From Streptomyces venezuelae (GTDB lineage: Bacteria > Actinomycetota > Actinomycetes > Streptomycetales > Streptomycetaceae), in NCBI RefSeq assembly GCF_008642315.1, contig NZ_CP029192.1, positions 1,674,001 to 1,738,000 of the forward strand: a stretch of 64,000 nucleotides of DNA, read 5' to 3'. Shown in pieces: positions 41,440 through 49,798 of this stretch. A program made the translations under genes and the position numbers. The notes beneath the pieces were generated by a model, which was given only the letters and a program-made list of their open reading frames with translations, was not told the origin of the DNA and searched no databases. Position 1 is the stretch's first letter. Every line of letters starts with the position of its first letter.

Positions 41440-42651
41440 ATGGAGTTCCGGCAGTCGAGCAAGCTCAGCGAGGTCTGTTACGAGATCCGGGGCCCCGTGA
41501 TCGAGCACGCCAACGCACTGGAGGAGGCGGGCCACAGCGTCCTGCGCCTCAACACCGGCAACCCCGCGCTCTTCGGCTTCGAGGCGCCCGAGGAGATCGT
41601 CCAGGACATGATCCGGATGCTCCCCCAGGCGCACGGCTACACGGACTCGCGCGGCATCCTCTCCGCCCGCCGCGCGGTCGCCCAGCGGTATCAGGCGCTC
41701 GGCCTGGACGACGTCTCCGTAGACGACGTCTTTCTCGGCAACGGTGTGTCCGAGCTGGTCACGATGGCGGTGCAGGCCCTCCTGGAGGACGGCGACGAAG
41801 TCCTCATCCCCGCCCCCGACTTCCCCCTGTGGACCGCCGTGACGACCCTCTCCGGGGGCAAGGCCGTCCACTACGTGTGCGACGAGTCCGCCGACTGGTA
41901 CCCCGACCTCGACGACATGGCCTCGAAGATCACCGACCGCACCAAAGCCGTCGTGATCATCAACCCGAACAACCCCACCGGCGCGGTCTATCCGAAGGAG
42001 ATCCTGGAGGGCATCCTCGACCTGGCGCGCCGGCACGGCCTGATGGTCTTCGCCGACGAGATCTACGACCAGATCCTGTACGACGACGCCGTGCACCACA
42101 GTGTCGCCGCCCTCGCCCCCGACCTCGTCGTCCTCACCTTCTGCGGTCTTTCGAAGACGTACAGGGTGGCCGGTTTCCGGTCCGGGTGGCTGGTCGTCAC
42201 CGGGCCGCAGCAGCACGCCAAGAGCTATCTGGAGGGGCTGACGATGCTCGCCTCCATGCGGCTGTGCCCGAACGCCCCCGCGCAGTACGCCATCCAGGCC
42301 GCACTCGGCGGCCGCCAGTCCATCCGTGAACTCACCGCGCCGGGCGGCCGGTTGCACGAGCAGCGCGACAAGGCCTGGGAGAAGCTGAACGAGATCCCCG
42401 GCGTCTCGTGCGTGAAGCCGAAGGGCGCCCTGTACGCGTTCCCGCGTCTGGACCCGAAGGTCCACCCGATCCACGACGACGAGAAGTTCGTGCTCGACCT
42501 CCTCCTCCAGGAGAAGATCCAGGTCGTCCAGGGCACGGGCTTCAACTGGGCCCGCCCCGACCACTTCCGCATCCTCACGCTTCCGTACGCTGACGACCTG
42601 GACGCGGCGATCAGCCGCATCGGCCGCTTCCTGAGCGGCTACCGCCAGTGA
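41440..42651 (+). CDS. PLP-dependent aminotransferase, AlaA-like (alanine/aspartate type)
   Basis: 403-aa fold-type I enzyme. Motifs: LRLNTGNPALFGFEAPEEIV, HGYTDSRGILSARRAVAQRY, IPAPDFPLWTAVTTL, VIINPNNPTGAVYPKEILEG, FADEIYDQILYDD, and PLP Lys in FCGLSKTYRVAGFRSGWLVV. This pattern matches AlaA-type alanine transaminases. ATG 41440. The stop overlaps the GTG of the next gene (GTGA), so the C39-like protein is co-translated. The HxlR regulator is divergent. Confidence 0.9.
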   Translation: MEFRQSSKLSEVCYEIRGPVIEHANALEEAGHSVLRLNTGNPALFGFEAPEEIVQDMIRMLPQAHGYTDSRGILSARRAVAQRYQALGLDDVSVDDVFLGNGVSELVTMAVQALLEDGDEVLIPAPDFPLWTAVTTLSGGKAVHYVCDESADWYPDLDDMASKITDRTKAVVIINPNNPTGAVYPKEILEGILDLARRHGLMVFADEIYDQILYDDAVHHSVAALAPDLVVLTFCGLSKTYRVAGFRSGWLVVTGPQQHAKSYLEGLTMLASMRLCPNAPAQYAIQAALGGRQSIRELTAPGGRLHEQRDKAWEKLNEIPGVSCVKPKGALYAFPRLDPKVHPIHDDEKFVLDLLLQEKIQVVQGTGFNWARPDHFRILTLPYADDLDAAISRIGRFLSGYRQ

Positions 42652-43307
42652 AGCCACTCGAGTCAGTGACGCCTCCCACGGCGCCGACCCCCAGGAGCAC
42701 CGTGCCGCCCTGCGCCGACTGCGGACAGCCCGTCCTCACCCAGTTCGCCTCGCCCGACCTCGTCGCGCCCATCGTGTACGAGGGCTTCGACCGCGCCGCC
42801 GACCCGGCCTGGCGCACCTCGGGCGCCGCCACCCTCGACGACTACGCGCGCTGGTGCGGGCACCTGTGCGGCCTGACGTGCTTCCGGATGGCCCTCGGCC
42901 CTTCCGCGCCGCCCCTGTTCGAGCTGCGGGACGGCGCGCTCAAGCACGGCGCGTACACGGACGTGGACAACGTCATCAAGGGCATGATCTACGCCCCGTT
43001 CGCCGCATACGCCCGCGACGCGTTCGGCGTCGACGCCGAGGTCCACCGGCATCTCTCCGTCGACGAGATCGGCGCGCTCCTCGACGAGGGGCGGCAGGTC
43101 ATCGCCTCGGTGCACTTCGAGATCCGCCGCCCGCACCTCCCCTCGCCCGGCAGGGGCGGCCACCTGGTCCTGCTCACCGCGCGCACGCCCGACGGCGGCC
43201 TGCACTTCCACAATCCGTCCGGCATCGACGCGGCGACCCGCACGGCGGCGCTCACCGCCGACGCGTTCGAGCCGTTCTTCGCCGGGCGCGGGGTGTCTCT
43301 GCGCTGA
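42648..43307 (+). CDS. C39-like papain-fold protein
   Basis: 219-aa protein. A CPxC-like start (PPCADCGQP) could bind zinc. The papain-fold core has WCGHLCGLTCFRMAL (candidate nucleophile Cys), DEGRQVIASVHFEIRRPHLP and GGHLVLLTARTPDGGLHFHN (candidate His and Asn). No signal peptide, so an intracellular role is likely, unlike bacteriocin-exporter C39 peptidases. GTG 42648 overlaps the aminotransferase stop. Its job with the aminotransferase is unclear; a modifying or amidase-like activity is possible. Confidence 0.7.
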   Translation: MKPLESVTPPTAPTPRSTVPPCADCGQPVLTQFASPDLVAPIVYEGFDRAADPAWRTSGAATLDDYARWCGHLCGLTCFRMALGPSAPPLFELRDGALKHGAYTDVDNVIKGMIYAPFAAYARDAFGVDAEVHRHLSVDEIGALLDEGRQVIASVHFEIRRPHLPSPGRGGHLVLLTARTPDGGLHFHNPSGIDAATRTAALTADAFEPFFAGRGVSLR

Positions 43308-43339
43308 CAGGCGGTCACCGCGGCTGCCAGGATGGCGCC

Positions 43340-44569
43340 ATGATGCGTGGAGGCAAGGTCGCCGTCGTCGGCGGCAGCATCGCCGGATGCGCCGCGGCCC
43401 TGGCCGCGCACCGCGGCGGCGCGGACGAGATCACCGTGTACGAACGGGCCGCCGGGGACCTCGCGGACCGCGGGGTGGGACTCGCCGTGCACGACTCCCG
43501 CTACGCCGAGCTGGCGTCGGCCGGGTACCTGGACGCGGGCATGCCGTGGGTGCAGCTCGTGCGGCGGCGCTGGTACGTGCGGGACGACGCGTCCGGCACC
43601 CCGGTGGGCCGCGAGATCGCCGTGATGCCGTTCCCCTTCCGCACGTACAACTGGGGTCCTCTGTGGCGCGAGTTGCGCGGCCGCGTCCCGGCGGGCGTGG
43701 ACTTCCGTGCCGGGTCCCCGGTGCGGCACGTGCGTCCCGGCCCCGACGGCGTCGAGGTGACCACGGACACGGACAGCTCCCGCCACGACCTGGTGATCGG
43801 CGCCGACGGCTACCGGTCCGCCGTGCGCGCCGCCCGCTTCGGAGACGTACGCCCCGCCTACGCGGGCTACCTCGCCTGGCGCGGCGCCTTCCCCGAGGCC
43901 CGGCTGCGCGATCCGGAGCCGTGGGCCGACGACGACTGCGTGTACGCCGTCTTCCCGGGCGGTCACGTGATCATCTACCGCATCCCGGACGGCGCGGGCG
44001 GCCGCTGCGTCAACTGGGTCCTGTACACCGCGCCGCCTCCCGGCCTCGACCTCGGGCTCGGCCTCGACCTGCGGCTCACCGGCCCCACGAGCCTGCCGCC
44101 CGGCGGCCTCACCGACGCGCTCTCCGCCCACCTCGGTTTCGTGGCCGACGAGCTCCTGCCGCCCTACTGGGGCGCGCTGCTGCGCGAGACGGCGCCCGAC
44201 GAGCTCTTCCTCCAGCCCATGTACGACTTCACGGCGCCGCGCTGCACGGCGGACCGCGTCCTGCTGGTCGGCGACGCGGCGGCGGTGGCCCGCCCGCACA
44301 CCGGCGCCGGGGCGGTCAAGGCGCTCCAGGACGCGACGGTCCTGGAGTCCGCCCTCGCCACGGCGGACACCTGGGACGACGCCCTGGACACGTACGACAC
44401 CGACCGCACGGTCTCCGGGCGCGCGATGGTGGACCTGGGGCGGCGGCTCGGCGGCGCGTTCGTCCAGGCGACGCCGGACTGGCGGGCGATGGACCAGGCC
44501 GCGATGGAGGCGTGGTGGAAGCGGGCCGACGGGTCCGGTGCGTTCGGGGGCCGTGTGCTGAAGAACTGA
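43340..44569 (+). CDS. FAD-dependent monooxygenase (PHBH-like)
   Basis: 409-aa aromatic hydroxylase-type flavoprotein: VAVVGGSIAGCAAALAAHRG (GxGxxG-type FAD loop), LVIGADGYRSAVRAARFGDV (DG motif), and VLLVGDAAAVARPHTGAGAV (second FAD motif). ATG 43340 with ATG 43343 as alternative, CAGGAT upstream. It lies 32 nt after the C39-like gene on the same strand, so it may be part of the same unit. Substrate unknown. Confidence 0.88.
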   Translation: MMRGGKVAVVGGSIAGCAAALAAHRGGADEITVYERAAGDLADRGVGLAVHDSRYAELASAGYLDAGMPWVQLVRRRWYVRDDASGTPVGREIAVMPFPFRTYNWGPLWRELRGRVPAGVDFRAGSPVRHVRPGPDGVEVTTDTDSSRHDLVIGADGYRSAVRAARFGDVRPAYAGYLAWRGAFPEARLRDPEPWADDDCVYAVFPGGHVIIYRIPDGAGGRCVNWVLYTAPPPGLDLGLGLDLRLTGPTSLPPGGLTDALSAHLGFVADELLPPYWGALLRETAPDELFLQPMYDFTAPRCTADRVLLVGDAAAVARPHTGAGAVKALQDATVLESALATADTWDDALDTYDTDRTVSGRAMVDLGRRLGGAFVQATPDWRAMDQAAMEAWWKRADGSGAFGGRVLKN

Positions 44570-44612
44570 CGCCGTTTTGGGGATGCGCACCGTTGATCAA
44601 TAGTATCCGGCG

Positions 44613-45917
44613 ATGATCACAAGACAACGGCCGGCGGCCTGGGCCATCGCCCTGCTCGCCGCCCTGACCGCCGGGCTCGTCACGGCAGGCCCCGCCGCCG
44701 CCGATGACGACGACGAACCGGCACGGCCCAACCCGAAGGTCGAACTCGTCCTCGACGTCAGCGGCTCCATGCGCGCCCGCGACATCGACGGCAAGTCCCG
44801 CATGGCCGCCGCGAAGCAGGCCTTCAACGAGGTCCTGGACGCGACCCCGGACGAGGTCGCCCTCGGCATCCGCACCCTGGGCGCCAACTACCGCGGGGAC
44901 GACCGCAAGACGGGCTGCAAGGACACCGAGCTGCTCTACCCCGTGGAGCAGCTCGACAAGGCGGGCCGCACCGACGCGAAGACCGCCGTGGCGACGCTCG
45001 CGCCGACCGGCTGGACCCCGATCGGCCCGACGCTCCTCAAGGCCGCCGACGACCTGACGAAGGACGACGACGCCGAGCGCAGCCGCCGCATCGTGCTGAT
45101 CTCCGACGGCGAGGACACCTGCCAGCCGCTCGACCCGTGCGTGGTCGCCCGCGACATCTCCGCCAAGGGCATCCACCTCACCATCGACACGCTGGGCCTG
45201 GTTCCCGACGCCAAGACCCGCGACCAGCTGAGCTGCATCGCGGAGGCCACCGGCGGCACGTACACCTCCGTCCGGCACACCGATGAACTGTCGGGCCGTG
45301 TCAAGCAGTTGGTGGACCGCGCGGCCGACCCGGTCGTCACGCCCGTGGAGGCGAAGGGCGCCGCGCAGTGCACCGACGCGCCCGAGCTGAAGTCCGGTCT
45401 CTACACGGACCGCGAGAAGTTCGGCGAGCACCGCTGGTACCGCGTGGACGTCCCCGCGGGCAAGGAGCTGCGCGCCTCGGTGAGCGTCGCCGCCGACCGG
45501 GCGGTCAACCAGGACTACGGCGTGCTGCTGCGCGCCGAGACGCAGGGCGGCCGTGAGATCGTGCGCGGCCAGGAGTCCGGCGACGGGCGCACCGACGTCA
45601 TCTCGACGGGCCTGCGCCATCCGCGGCCCGAGGCAGACGATGACGACGAGGACGCCAAGTACGGCGCGAGCGAAACCGTCTGTCTGCGCGTCAGCAACTC
45701 CTTCTCCGCGCCCGCTTCGGTGAAGACGTCGCCGGGCCTGCCCGTGGAGCTCGCCGTCGACCTGGTCGACTCCCCCGACGACGCGTCCGACGTCGCCTTC
45801 TTCGGGCTCGGCCACGGCTGGTGGCTGCTCGGTGTGCTCGTCCTGGTCGGCTTCCTCGCCGGTCTGGTCTGGGGCTGGGTCTCGCGCTGGCGCTTCGCGG
45901 TCTGGAGGACCAACTGA
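44613..45917 (+). CDS. Exported VWA-domain protein with C-terminal membrane anchor
   Basis: 434-aa protein. The signal peptide (about 1-30) is followed by a VWA domain with intact MIDAS DxSxS (VELVLDVSGSMRARDIDG), IGPTLLKAADDL and RRIVLISDGEDTCQP. A beta-rich region at about 250-390 (HRWYRVDVPAGKELRASVSV) resembles the PPC-like fold, and one transmembrane helix near the C-terminus (WWLLGVLVLVGFLAGLVWGW) leaves a short basic tail inside. Extracellular protein binding is likely. Stop and the next start overlap (TGATG). Confidence 0.87.
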   Translation: MITRQRPAAWAIALLAALTAGLVTAGPAAADDDDEPARPNPKVELVLDVSGSMRARDIDGKSRMAAAKQAFNEVLDATPDEVALGIRTLGANYRGDDRKTGCKDTELLYPVEQLDKAGRTDAKTAVATLAPTGWTPIGPTLLKAADDLTKDDDAERSRRIVLISDGEDTCQPLDPCVVARDISAKGIHLTIDTLGLVPDAKTRDQLSCIAEATGGTYTSVRHTDELSGRVKQLVDRAADPVVTPVEAKGAAQCTDAPELKSGLYTDREKFGEHRWYRVDVPAGKELRASVSVAADRAVNQDYGVLLRAETQGGREIVRGQESGDGRTDVISTGLRHPRPEADDDDEDAKYGASETVCLRVSNSFSAPASVKTSPGLPVELAVDLVDSPDDASDVAFFGLGHGWWLLGVLVLVGFLAGLVWGWVSRWRFAVWRTN

Positions 45918-46702
45918 TGCGTACGACACGTGTGGTGCGGCGCTTCGCCGTGACGACCGGCGCCGCCCTGCTGGCGCTGACCGGGGCGGCCGGGTCCGCC
46001 GCGGCGGACGACGACACCCCCGAGAAGGTGACGGAGGCGGGCACGTCCTTCCGTACCGCCACCGCGCTCCGCATCGACCAGGAGGCGTCGGCGGAGGCGT
46101 CCACGGGTGACTACCTGTACTGGGCGTTCCCCGTGGACGCCGGGCAGCGCGCCACCGTGCACGCGACGGTGAAGCTGCCCGACGCGGCCGCCCGGCACGC
46201 CGCGTCCACCTGGCGGGTCGACGTGTACGACGGGCTTCGGCGCCGCCAGGCCTGCCGCCTCGGCACGCCCGCGAAGACGGCGGCGCGGGACGAATCGTCG
46301 GTGTCGCTGTCCTGCTCGCTGCGGACCGTCAGGGCCTGGTCGGAGCAGTGGGCGAACGACCCGCTGCCCGGCACGTACTACCTGCGGCTCACGGTCACCG
46401 ACCTCAAGGCGGACGACCTGGGTCTTCCGGTGCGGGCCGAGGCGAAGGTCACCGCGACCGACGCGGGCGGCGCGCAGGCCGTCGACGGCTCGCTCGGGGA
46501 GCCGCTGGTGCCGGGCGCGGGCTCGGACGGGCTGCGGACCGCCGCCGCCGTCGAGCCGGAGGACGGCTGGTCGGACGGCTGGTGGTCGTCCCGCTGGCTC
46601 TGGACGGCGGCGGGCGGTGTCCTCGCGGCGCTGGCGGGCGTCGGCGGCTACGCGCTGACGCGCGGGTCGGGGCGGCCCGCGCGGGTGCCGCAGGGCATGT
46701 AG
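45917..46702 (+). CDS. Exported, membrane-anchored partner of the VWA protein
   Basis: 261-aa protein with a signal peptide (about 1-31), a beta-rich region resembling the second half of the VWA protein (GDYLYWAFPVDAGQRATVHA, TWRVDVYDGLRRRQACRLG), then RLTVTDLKADDLGLPVRAEA. It ends in a Trp-rich juxtamembrane segment and a C-terminal helix (LWTAAGGVLAALAGVGGYAL). Two mid-domain Cys could form a disulfide. ATG 45917 uses the last base of the upstream stop. Coupled synthesis suggests a complex at the outer membrane face; function unknown. Confidence 0.75.
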   Translation: MRTTRVVRRFAVTTGAALLALTGAAGSAAADDDTPEKVTEAGTSFRTATALRIDQEASAEASTGDYLYWAFPVDAGQRATVHATVKLPDAAARHAASTWRVDVYDGLRRRQACRLGTPAKTAARDESSVSLSCSLRTVRAWSEQWANDPLPGTYYLRLTVTDLKADDLGLPVRAEAKVTATDAGGAQAVDGSLGEPLVPGAGSDGLRTAAAVEPEDGWSDGWWSSRWLWTAAGGVLAALAGVGGYALTRGSGRPARVPQGM

Positions 46703-46826
46703 CACGCCGTTCGCGCGCCCGCCTGCCGGGTCCCCGCCGGGCGCGGGCCCCGGGGGGGCGTGGCAGGCTCGGTGGTGGCGGTGCCGGACGGCCCGCCACC
46801 ACCGGGAGAACAGGAACGGCACGATC

Positions 46827-47432
46827 ATGGGTGATCTGCTCCTCGTCCGGCACGGCGAGACGGAGTGGTCCCTGTCCGGGCAGCACACCGGCTACACGGA
46901 CATCCCCCTCACGGACAACGGCAGGGAGCAGGCCCGCTCGCTCGCCCCGCTGATCGGGCGGTTCCGGATCGGCGCGGCGTTCGTCAGCCCCCGGCAGCGC
47001 GCGCGGGAGACCGCGGAGCTCGCCGGTTTCGCGAACGCGCGGGTCGACCCGGACCTGAGCGAATGGGACTACGGGGCGTACGAGGGCATCACGACCTTCG
47101 ACATCCACCGCACCCGTCCCGACTGGTACCTCTTCACCGACGGTGTGGCGCCCGGCCCTCCGGAGCACCCCGGCGAGAGCCCGGAGCAGGTGGGCGACCG
47201 TGCCGACCGCATGCTGGCCAAGGTCGACGCGGCGCTCGCGAACAACGAGGGCAGCGTCGTCCTCTTCGCCCACAGCCACTTCCTGCGTGTCCTGACCGCC
47301 CGCCGTCTGGGCCTGCCCGCGTCGGGCGGCTCGATGTTCCTGCTCGCCACCGGCACGGTGAGCCGGCTCTCCACGGAGCACCGGCGGCACGTGGTGGCGA
47401 GCTGGAACCTCCGCCCCGAACTGCTGAAGTGA
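46827..47432 (+). CDS. Histidine phosphatase (phosphoglycerate mutase-like)
   Basis: 201-aa member of the branch-1 histidine phosphatases: catalytic LLLVRHGETEWSLSGQHTGY (RHG), RQRARETAELAG, EWDYGAYEG with the acid Glu, and VVLFAHSHFLRVLTARRLGL with the second His. ATG 46827 follows GGGAGAACAGGAACGG. Substrate could be a sugar phosphate or another small phosphoester. Confidence 0.88.
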   Translation: MGDLLLVRHGETEWSLSGQHTGYTDIPLTDNGREQARSLAPLIGRFRIGAAFVSPRQRARETAELAGFANARVDPDLSEWDYGAYEGITTFDIHRTRPDWYLFTDGVAPGPPEHPGESPEQVGDRADRMLAKVDAALANNEGSVVLFAHSHFLRVLTARRLGLPASGGSMFLLATGTVSRLSTEHRRHVVASWNLRPELLK

Positions 47433-47474
47433 CGGCATTCGACACACGTCGACGTGATCATCAAGACTTCGGTC

Positions 47475-48359
47475 ATGCGATACGGCATCAACCTCCTCAA
47501 CTTCGGCTCAGGCACGACCCCCGACTCCCTGCTCCGGCAGGCGACCGACGCCCGCGATCTCGGGTTCGAGTTCGCGATGATCTCCGACCACATAGCGGTG
47601 ACGCCCGACGTCCACGAGGTCTATCCGGCGCCGTTCTACGACCAGTTCGTGCTCGCCGCGTACCTCGCGGGCCGGGTGCCGGGGCTGCGGCTCGGGACGA
47701 CCATCACCGTCGTCCCGTACCGGCACCCGCTCCAGACCGCCCGCATGGCCGCCAACATCGACCAGTTGAACGACGCCGGGTTCATCCTGGGCACCGGGGT
47801 GGGCTGGTCCGCCGCCGAGTACGAGGTGCTCGGCGTCCCCTTCCGCGAGCGCGGCGCGATCACCGACGAGTATCTGACGGCGATCCGCGCCGCGTGGCGC
47901 GAGGACCCGACGTCGTTCCGCGGGAAGTACGTCTCGTACGACGGGGTCCGCACCGCGCCGGCCCCCGCGAGCAGCCCGCTGCCGGTCTGGGTCGGCGGCA
48001 ACTCCCCCGCCGCGCAGCGCCGTGCCGCCCGCCTCGGCGAGGGCTGGCACCCGTTCATGCCGAGCCGTGCGCTGCTCGACGAGGCGCTCCCGCGCATCGC
48101 CGCGGAGGCCGAGGCCGCGGGCCGTCCCGTGCCGGACCTGGCACCGCGCTTGCAGATCAGCGTCGGGGAGCGGCAGGACACCGCGGAGCGGCCGCTCGGG
48201 CACGGCAGCGTCGACCAGATCCGCGGCGACCTGGAGACGTTGGCCGGTCTGGGCGCGACGGACGTCCTGCTGGACACGTATCCCGGGAGCCCCGGGGAGC
48301 GGGCGGGCGCCGACGAGGACCGCCGGGTCCTCGAACTCCTGATGTCAGTGGCCTCCTGA
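47475..48359 (+). CDS. LLM-class (F420-dependent type) oxidoreductase
   Basis: 294-aa luciferase-like TIM barrel: LNFGSGTTPDSLLRQATDAR, FEFAMISDHIAVTPDVHEVY, LRLGTTITVVPYRHPLQTAR, FILGTGVGWSAAEYEVLGVP, LPVWVGGNSPAAQRRAARLG. The GWSxxEY and VWVGG motifs are typical of F420-linked actinobacterial members. ATG 47475 chosen; GTG 47454 would add seven residues; neither has a good ribosome site. The stop lies in the first unit of a 17-bp triplication. Confidence 0.86.
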   Translation: MRYGINLLNFGSGTTPDSLLRQATDARDLGFEFAMISDHIAVTPDVHEVYPAPFYDQFVLAAYLAGRVPGLRLGTTITVVPYRHPLQTARMAANIDQLNDAGFILGTGVGWSAAEYEVLGVPFRERGAITDEYLTAIRAAWREDPTSFRGKYVSYDGVRTAPAPASSPLPVWVGGNSPAAQRRAARLGEGWHPFMPSRALLDEALPRIAAEAEAAGRPVPDLAPRLQISVGERQDTAERPLGHGSVDQIRGDLETLAGLGATDVLLDTYPGSPGERAGADEDRRVLELLMSVAS

Positions 48360-48386
48360 TGTCGCTGGCCTCCTGATGTCAGTGGC
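48336..48386 (+). repeat. 17-bp sequence in three tandem copies at the end of the LLM gene
   Basis: CTCCTGATGTCAGTGGC at 48336-48352 and 48370-48386, with a central copy at 48353-48369 differing by two bases. Each copy includes a TGA; the gene ends in the second copy. Probably slippage. Confidence 0.8.
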
Positions 48387-48445
48387 ACAGGGCACCATCG
48401 GTACCGGTTGACGTAACTCGTCGACGGAACCGGCCCGGGGAAGGG

Positions 48446-49096
48446 GTGCGTGCGGTGAAGCCTTTGACAGCGGCTCAGCGACGGATCGTCGAGGCCGCGG
48501 ATCCGGGCACGGGCCGGCTGTCCGGCAGCGAGGCCCAGCTGACGGCCCTGGTGCGGGCGCGCCTCGCCTTCCGCCACCCCCGGCCGCCGCACGCGTATTT
48601 CCTGACCTCGGCGGGCCATCGGGTACGGGACGAGGGTGCCGCCCCCGCGCCGCCCCCGCCGGAGCCGTCGCCCCCGGCCCCCGCGTCCTCCGGTGTCTTC
48701 GCCGCACGCACCGGCACGGAGACGGAGCCGACCGGCGCGGAGGGCCCCGCCCGCGCGCGTGAGGTCCGCAGCGCCTGGGAGGGCCTGGTCGAGCTGCGCC
48801 GCATGACGAATCCGGACGGCACGCGGGACCGCCCTTGCGCGTGGGAGCGCACGCACCTGGTGCAGGCGGCGGCGCTGGCCCTTGAGGCGGCGGGCTGCGG
48901 CCCGGCCGGTCCGGACCGCGAGGGCTATCGGGTGTCCCCCACCCCGCAGCCGGAGGCCGTCGCCGTCCGCGAACCGACGGCGGAGGGGATACGGGCGTGC
49001 GCGACGGCCCTGGAGCGGGCCGGATGGCAGACCAGTGAGCACACGGAGCGGCGCGGCGGCGGACGCTATGTGCTGGCGTCGCCCCGGCGGGTGTGA
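48446..49096 (+). CDS. Hypothetical protein with Pro-rich linker
   Basis: 216-aa soluble protein, unrecognised. The N-terminal helical part (KPLTAAQRRIVEAADPGTGR) is followed by a Pro/Ala-rich linker at about residues 69-92, then a helical middle (SAWEGLVELRRMTN) and an alpha/beta end (AEGIRACATALERAGWQTSE, GRYVLASPRRV). Regular codon use with GC-rich third positions supports it as a real gene. GTG 48446 follows AAGGGG; a GTG at 48455 is possible. Confidence 0.65.
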   Translation: MRAVKPLTAAQRRIVEAADPGTGRLSGSEAQLTALVRARLAFRHPRPPHAYFLTSAGHRVRDEGAAPAPPPPEPSPPAPASSGVFAARTGTETEPTGAEGPARAREVRSAWEGLVELRRMTNPDGTRDRPCAWERTHLVQAAALALEAAGCGPAGPDREGYRVSPTPQPEAVAVREPTAEGIRACATALERAGWQTSEHTERRGGGRYVLASPRRV

Positions 49097-49209
49097 GCGG
49101 TGGGGGCCCGTGCCTTCTCAGGGCGGCCGACTCCCGGAATGCCCTGCGCCACCTACAGGTTGAACGCACCGGGCAGCACCCAGAAGGCCGGTCCACCGAA
49201 GGGAACACC

Positions 49210-49632
49210 GTGACAGAGCCCTACTCCGTGAGCGTCGGCGTCCGTGGATACGAGACGGACACCCAGGGCCACCTCAACCAGGCCGTGTACCTCCAGTACG
49301 CCGAGCACGCGCGCTGGTCCCTGCTGCGCGCGGCGGGCATCGCGCAGACCGACCTGCTGGACAAGGGCGTGGGCCCGGTGGTCCTTGAGACCACGGTGCG
49401 CTACCGGCGCGAACTCCTCGCGGGTGACGAGGCGTCGGTGAGCTGCGCGTTCGTGTGGGGCGAGCGCAAGACGTTCGGCGTCGAGCAGACGATCACGAAG
49501 GCGGACGGGACGGTCGCCGCGACGATTTCCTCCGTAGGGGGGCTGCTCGACCTCAAGGAGCGGCGGCTCGTGGCGGATCCGCGCGAGTACTTCCGGGCGC
49601 TGGCGACGGACGCGACGGTGATGGGCCTCTAG
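49210..49632 (+). CDS. Acyl-CoA thioesterase, 4-HBT hotdog family
   Basis: 140-aa single hotdog domain: VRGYETDTQGHLNQAVYLQY carries the family aspartate/asparagine pattern (normally D..GHVNN), then EHARWSLLRAAG and VLETTVRYRRELLAGDEASV. Hydrolyses an acyl-CoA or similar thioester. GTG 49210 has GAAGGGA upstream; no adjacent biosynthetic genes indicate the substrate. Confidence 0.86.
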   Translation: MTEPYSVSVGVRGYETDTQGHLNQAVYLQYAEHARWSLLRAAGIAQTDLLDKGVGPVVLETTVRYRRELLAGDEASVSCAFVWGERKTFGVEQTITKADGTVAATISSVGGLLDLKERRLVADPREYFRALATDATVMGL

Positions 49633-49713
49633 ATCTCGTGTACATGACATCGTCACCCAACCACCCCGACACGTTCACACGGTCGTACGCACATCCGTGC
49701 CACTCTCCCGATG

Positions 49714-49727
49714 GTTGAGTAGTCAAC
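49714..49727 (+). promoter_or_regulatory. Small palindrome upstream of the endonuclease gene
   Basis: GTTGA-GTAG-TCAAC, 72 nt before the endonuclease start, in an otherwise featureless leader region. Confidence 0.3.
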
Positions 49728-49798
49728 TCGCGTAGACCGCACGCTCGTCGGTTCGGGCGGGCGGCGCGCGAGGCCATCGGGAAAGGACACACCCCCAC

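Noticed and set aside
41440..44569. Natural-product biosynthetic cluster
   Set aside because: Aminotransferase, C39-like protein and monooxygenase are suggestive, but there is no core enzyme, precursor peptide or exporter next to them.
49640..49798. PHO box upstream of the secreted endonuclease gene
   Set aside because: One GTTCACA-like word is present, but no second heptamer lies 11 nt away on either side.
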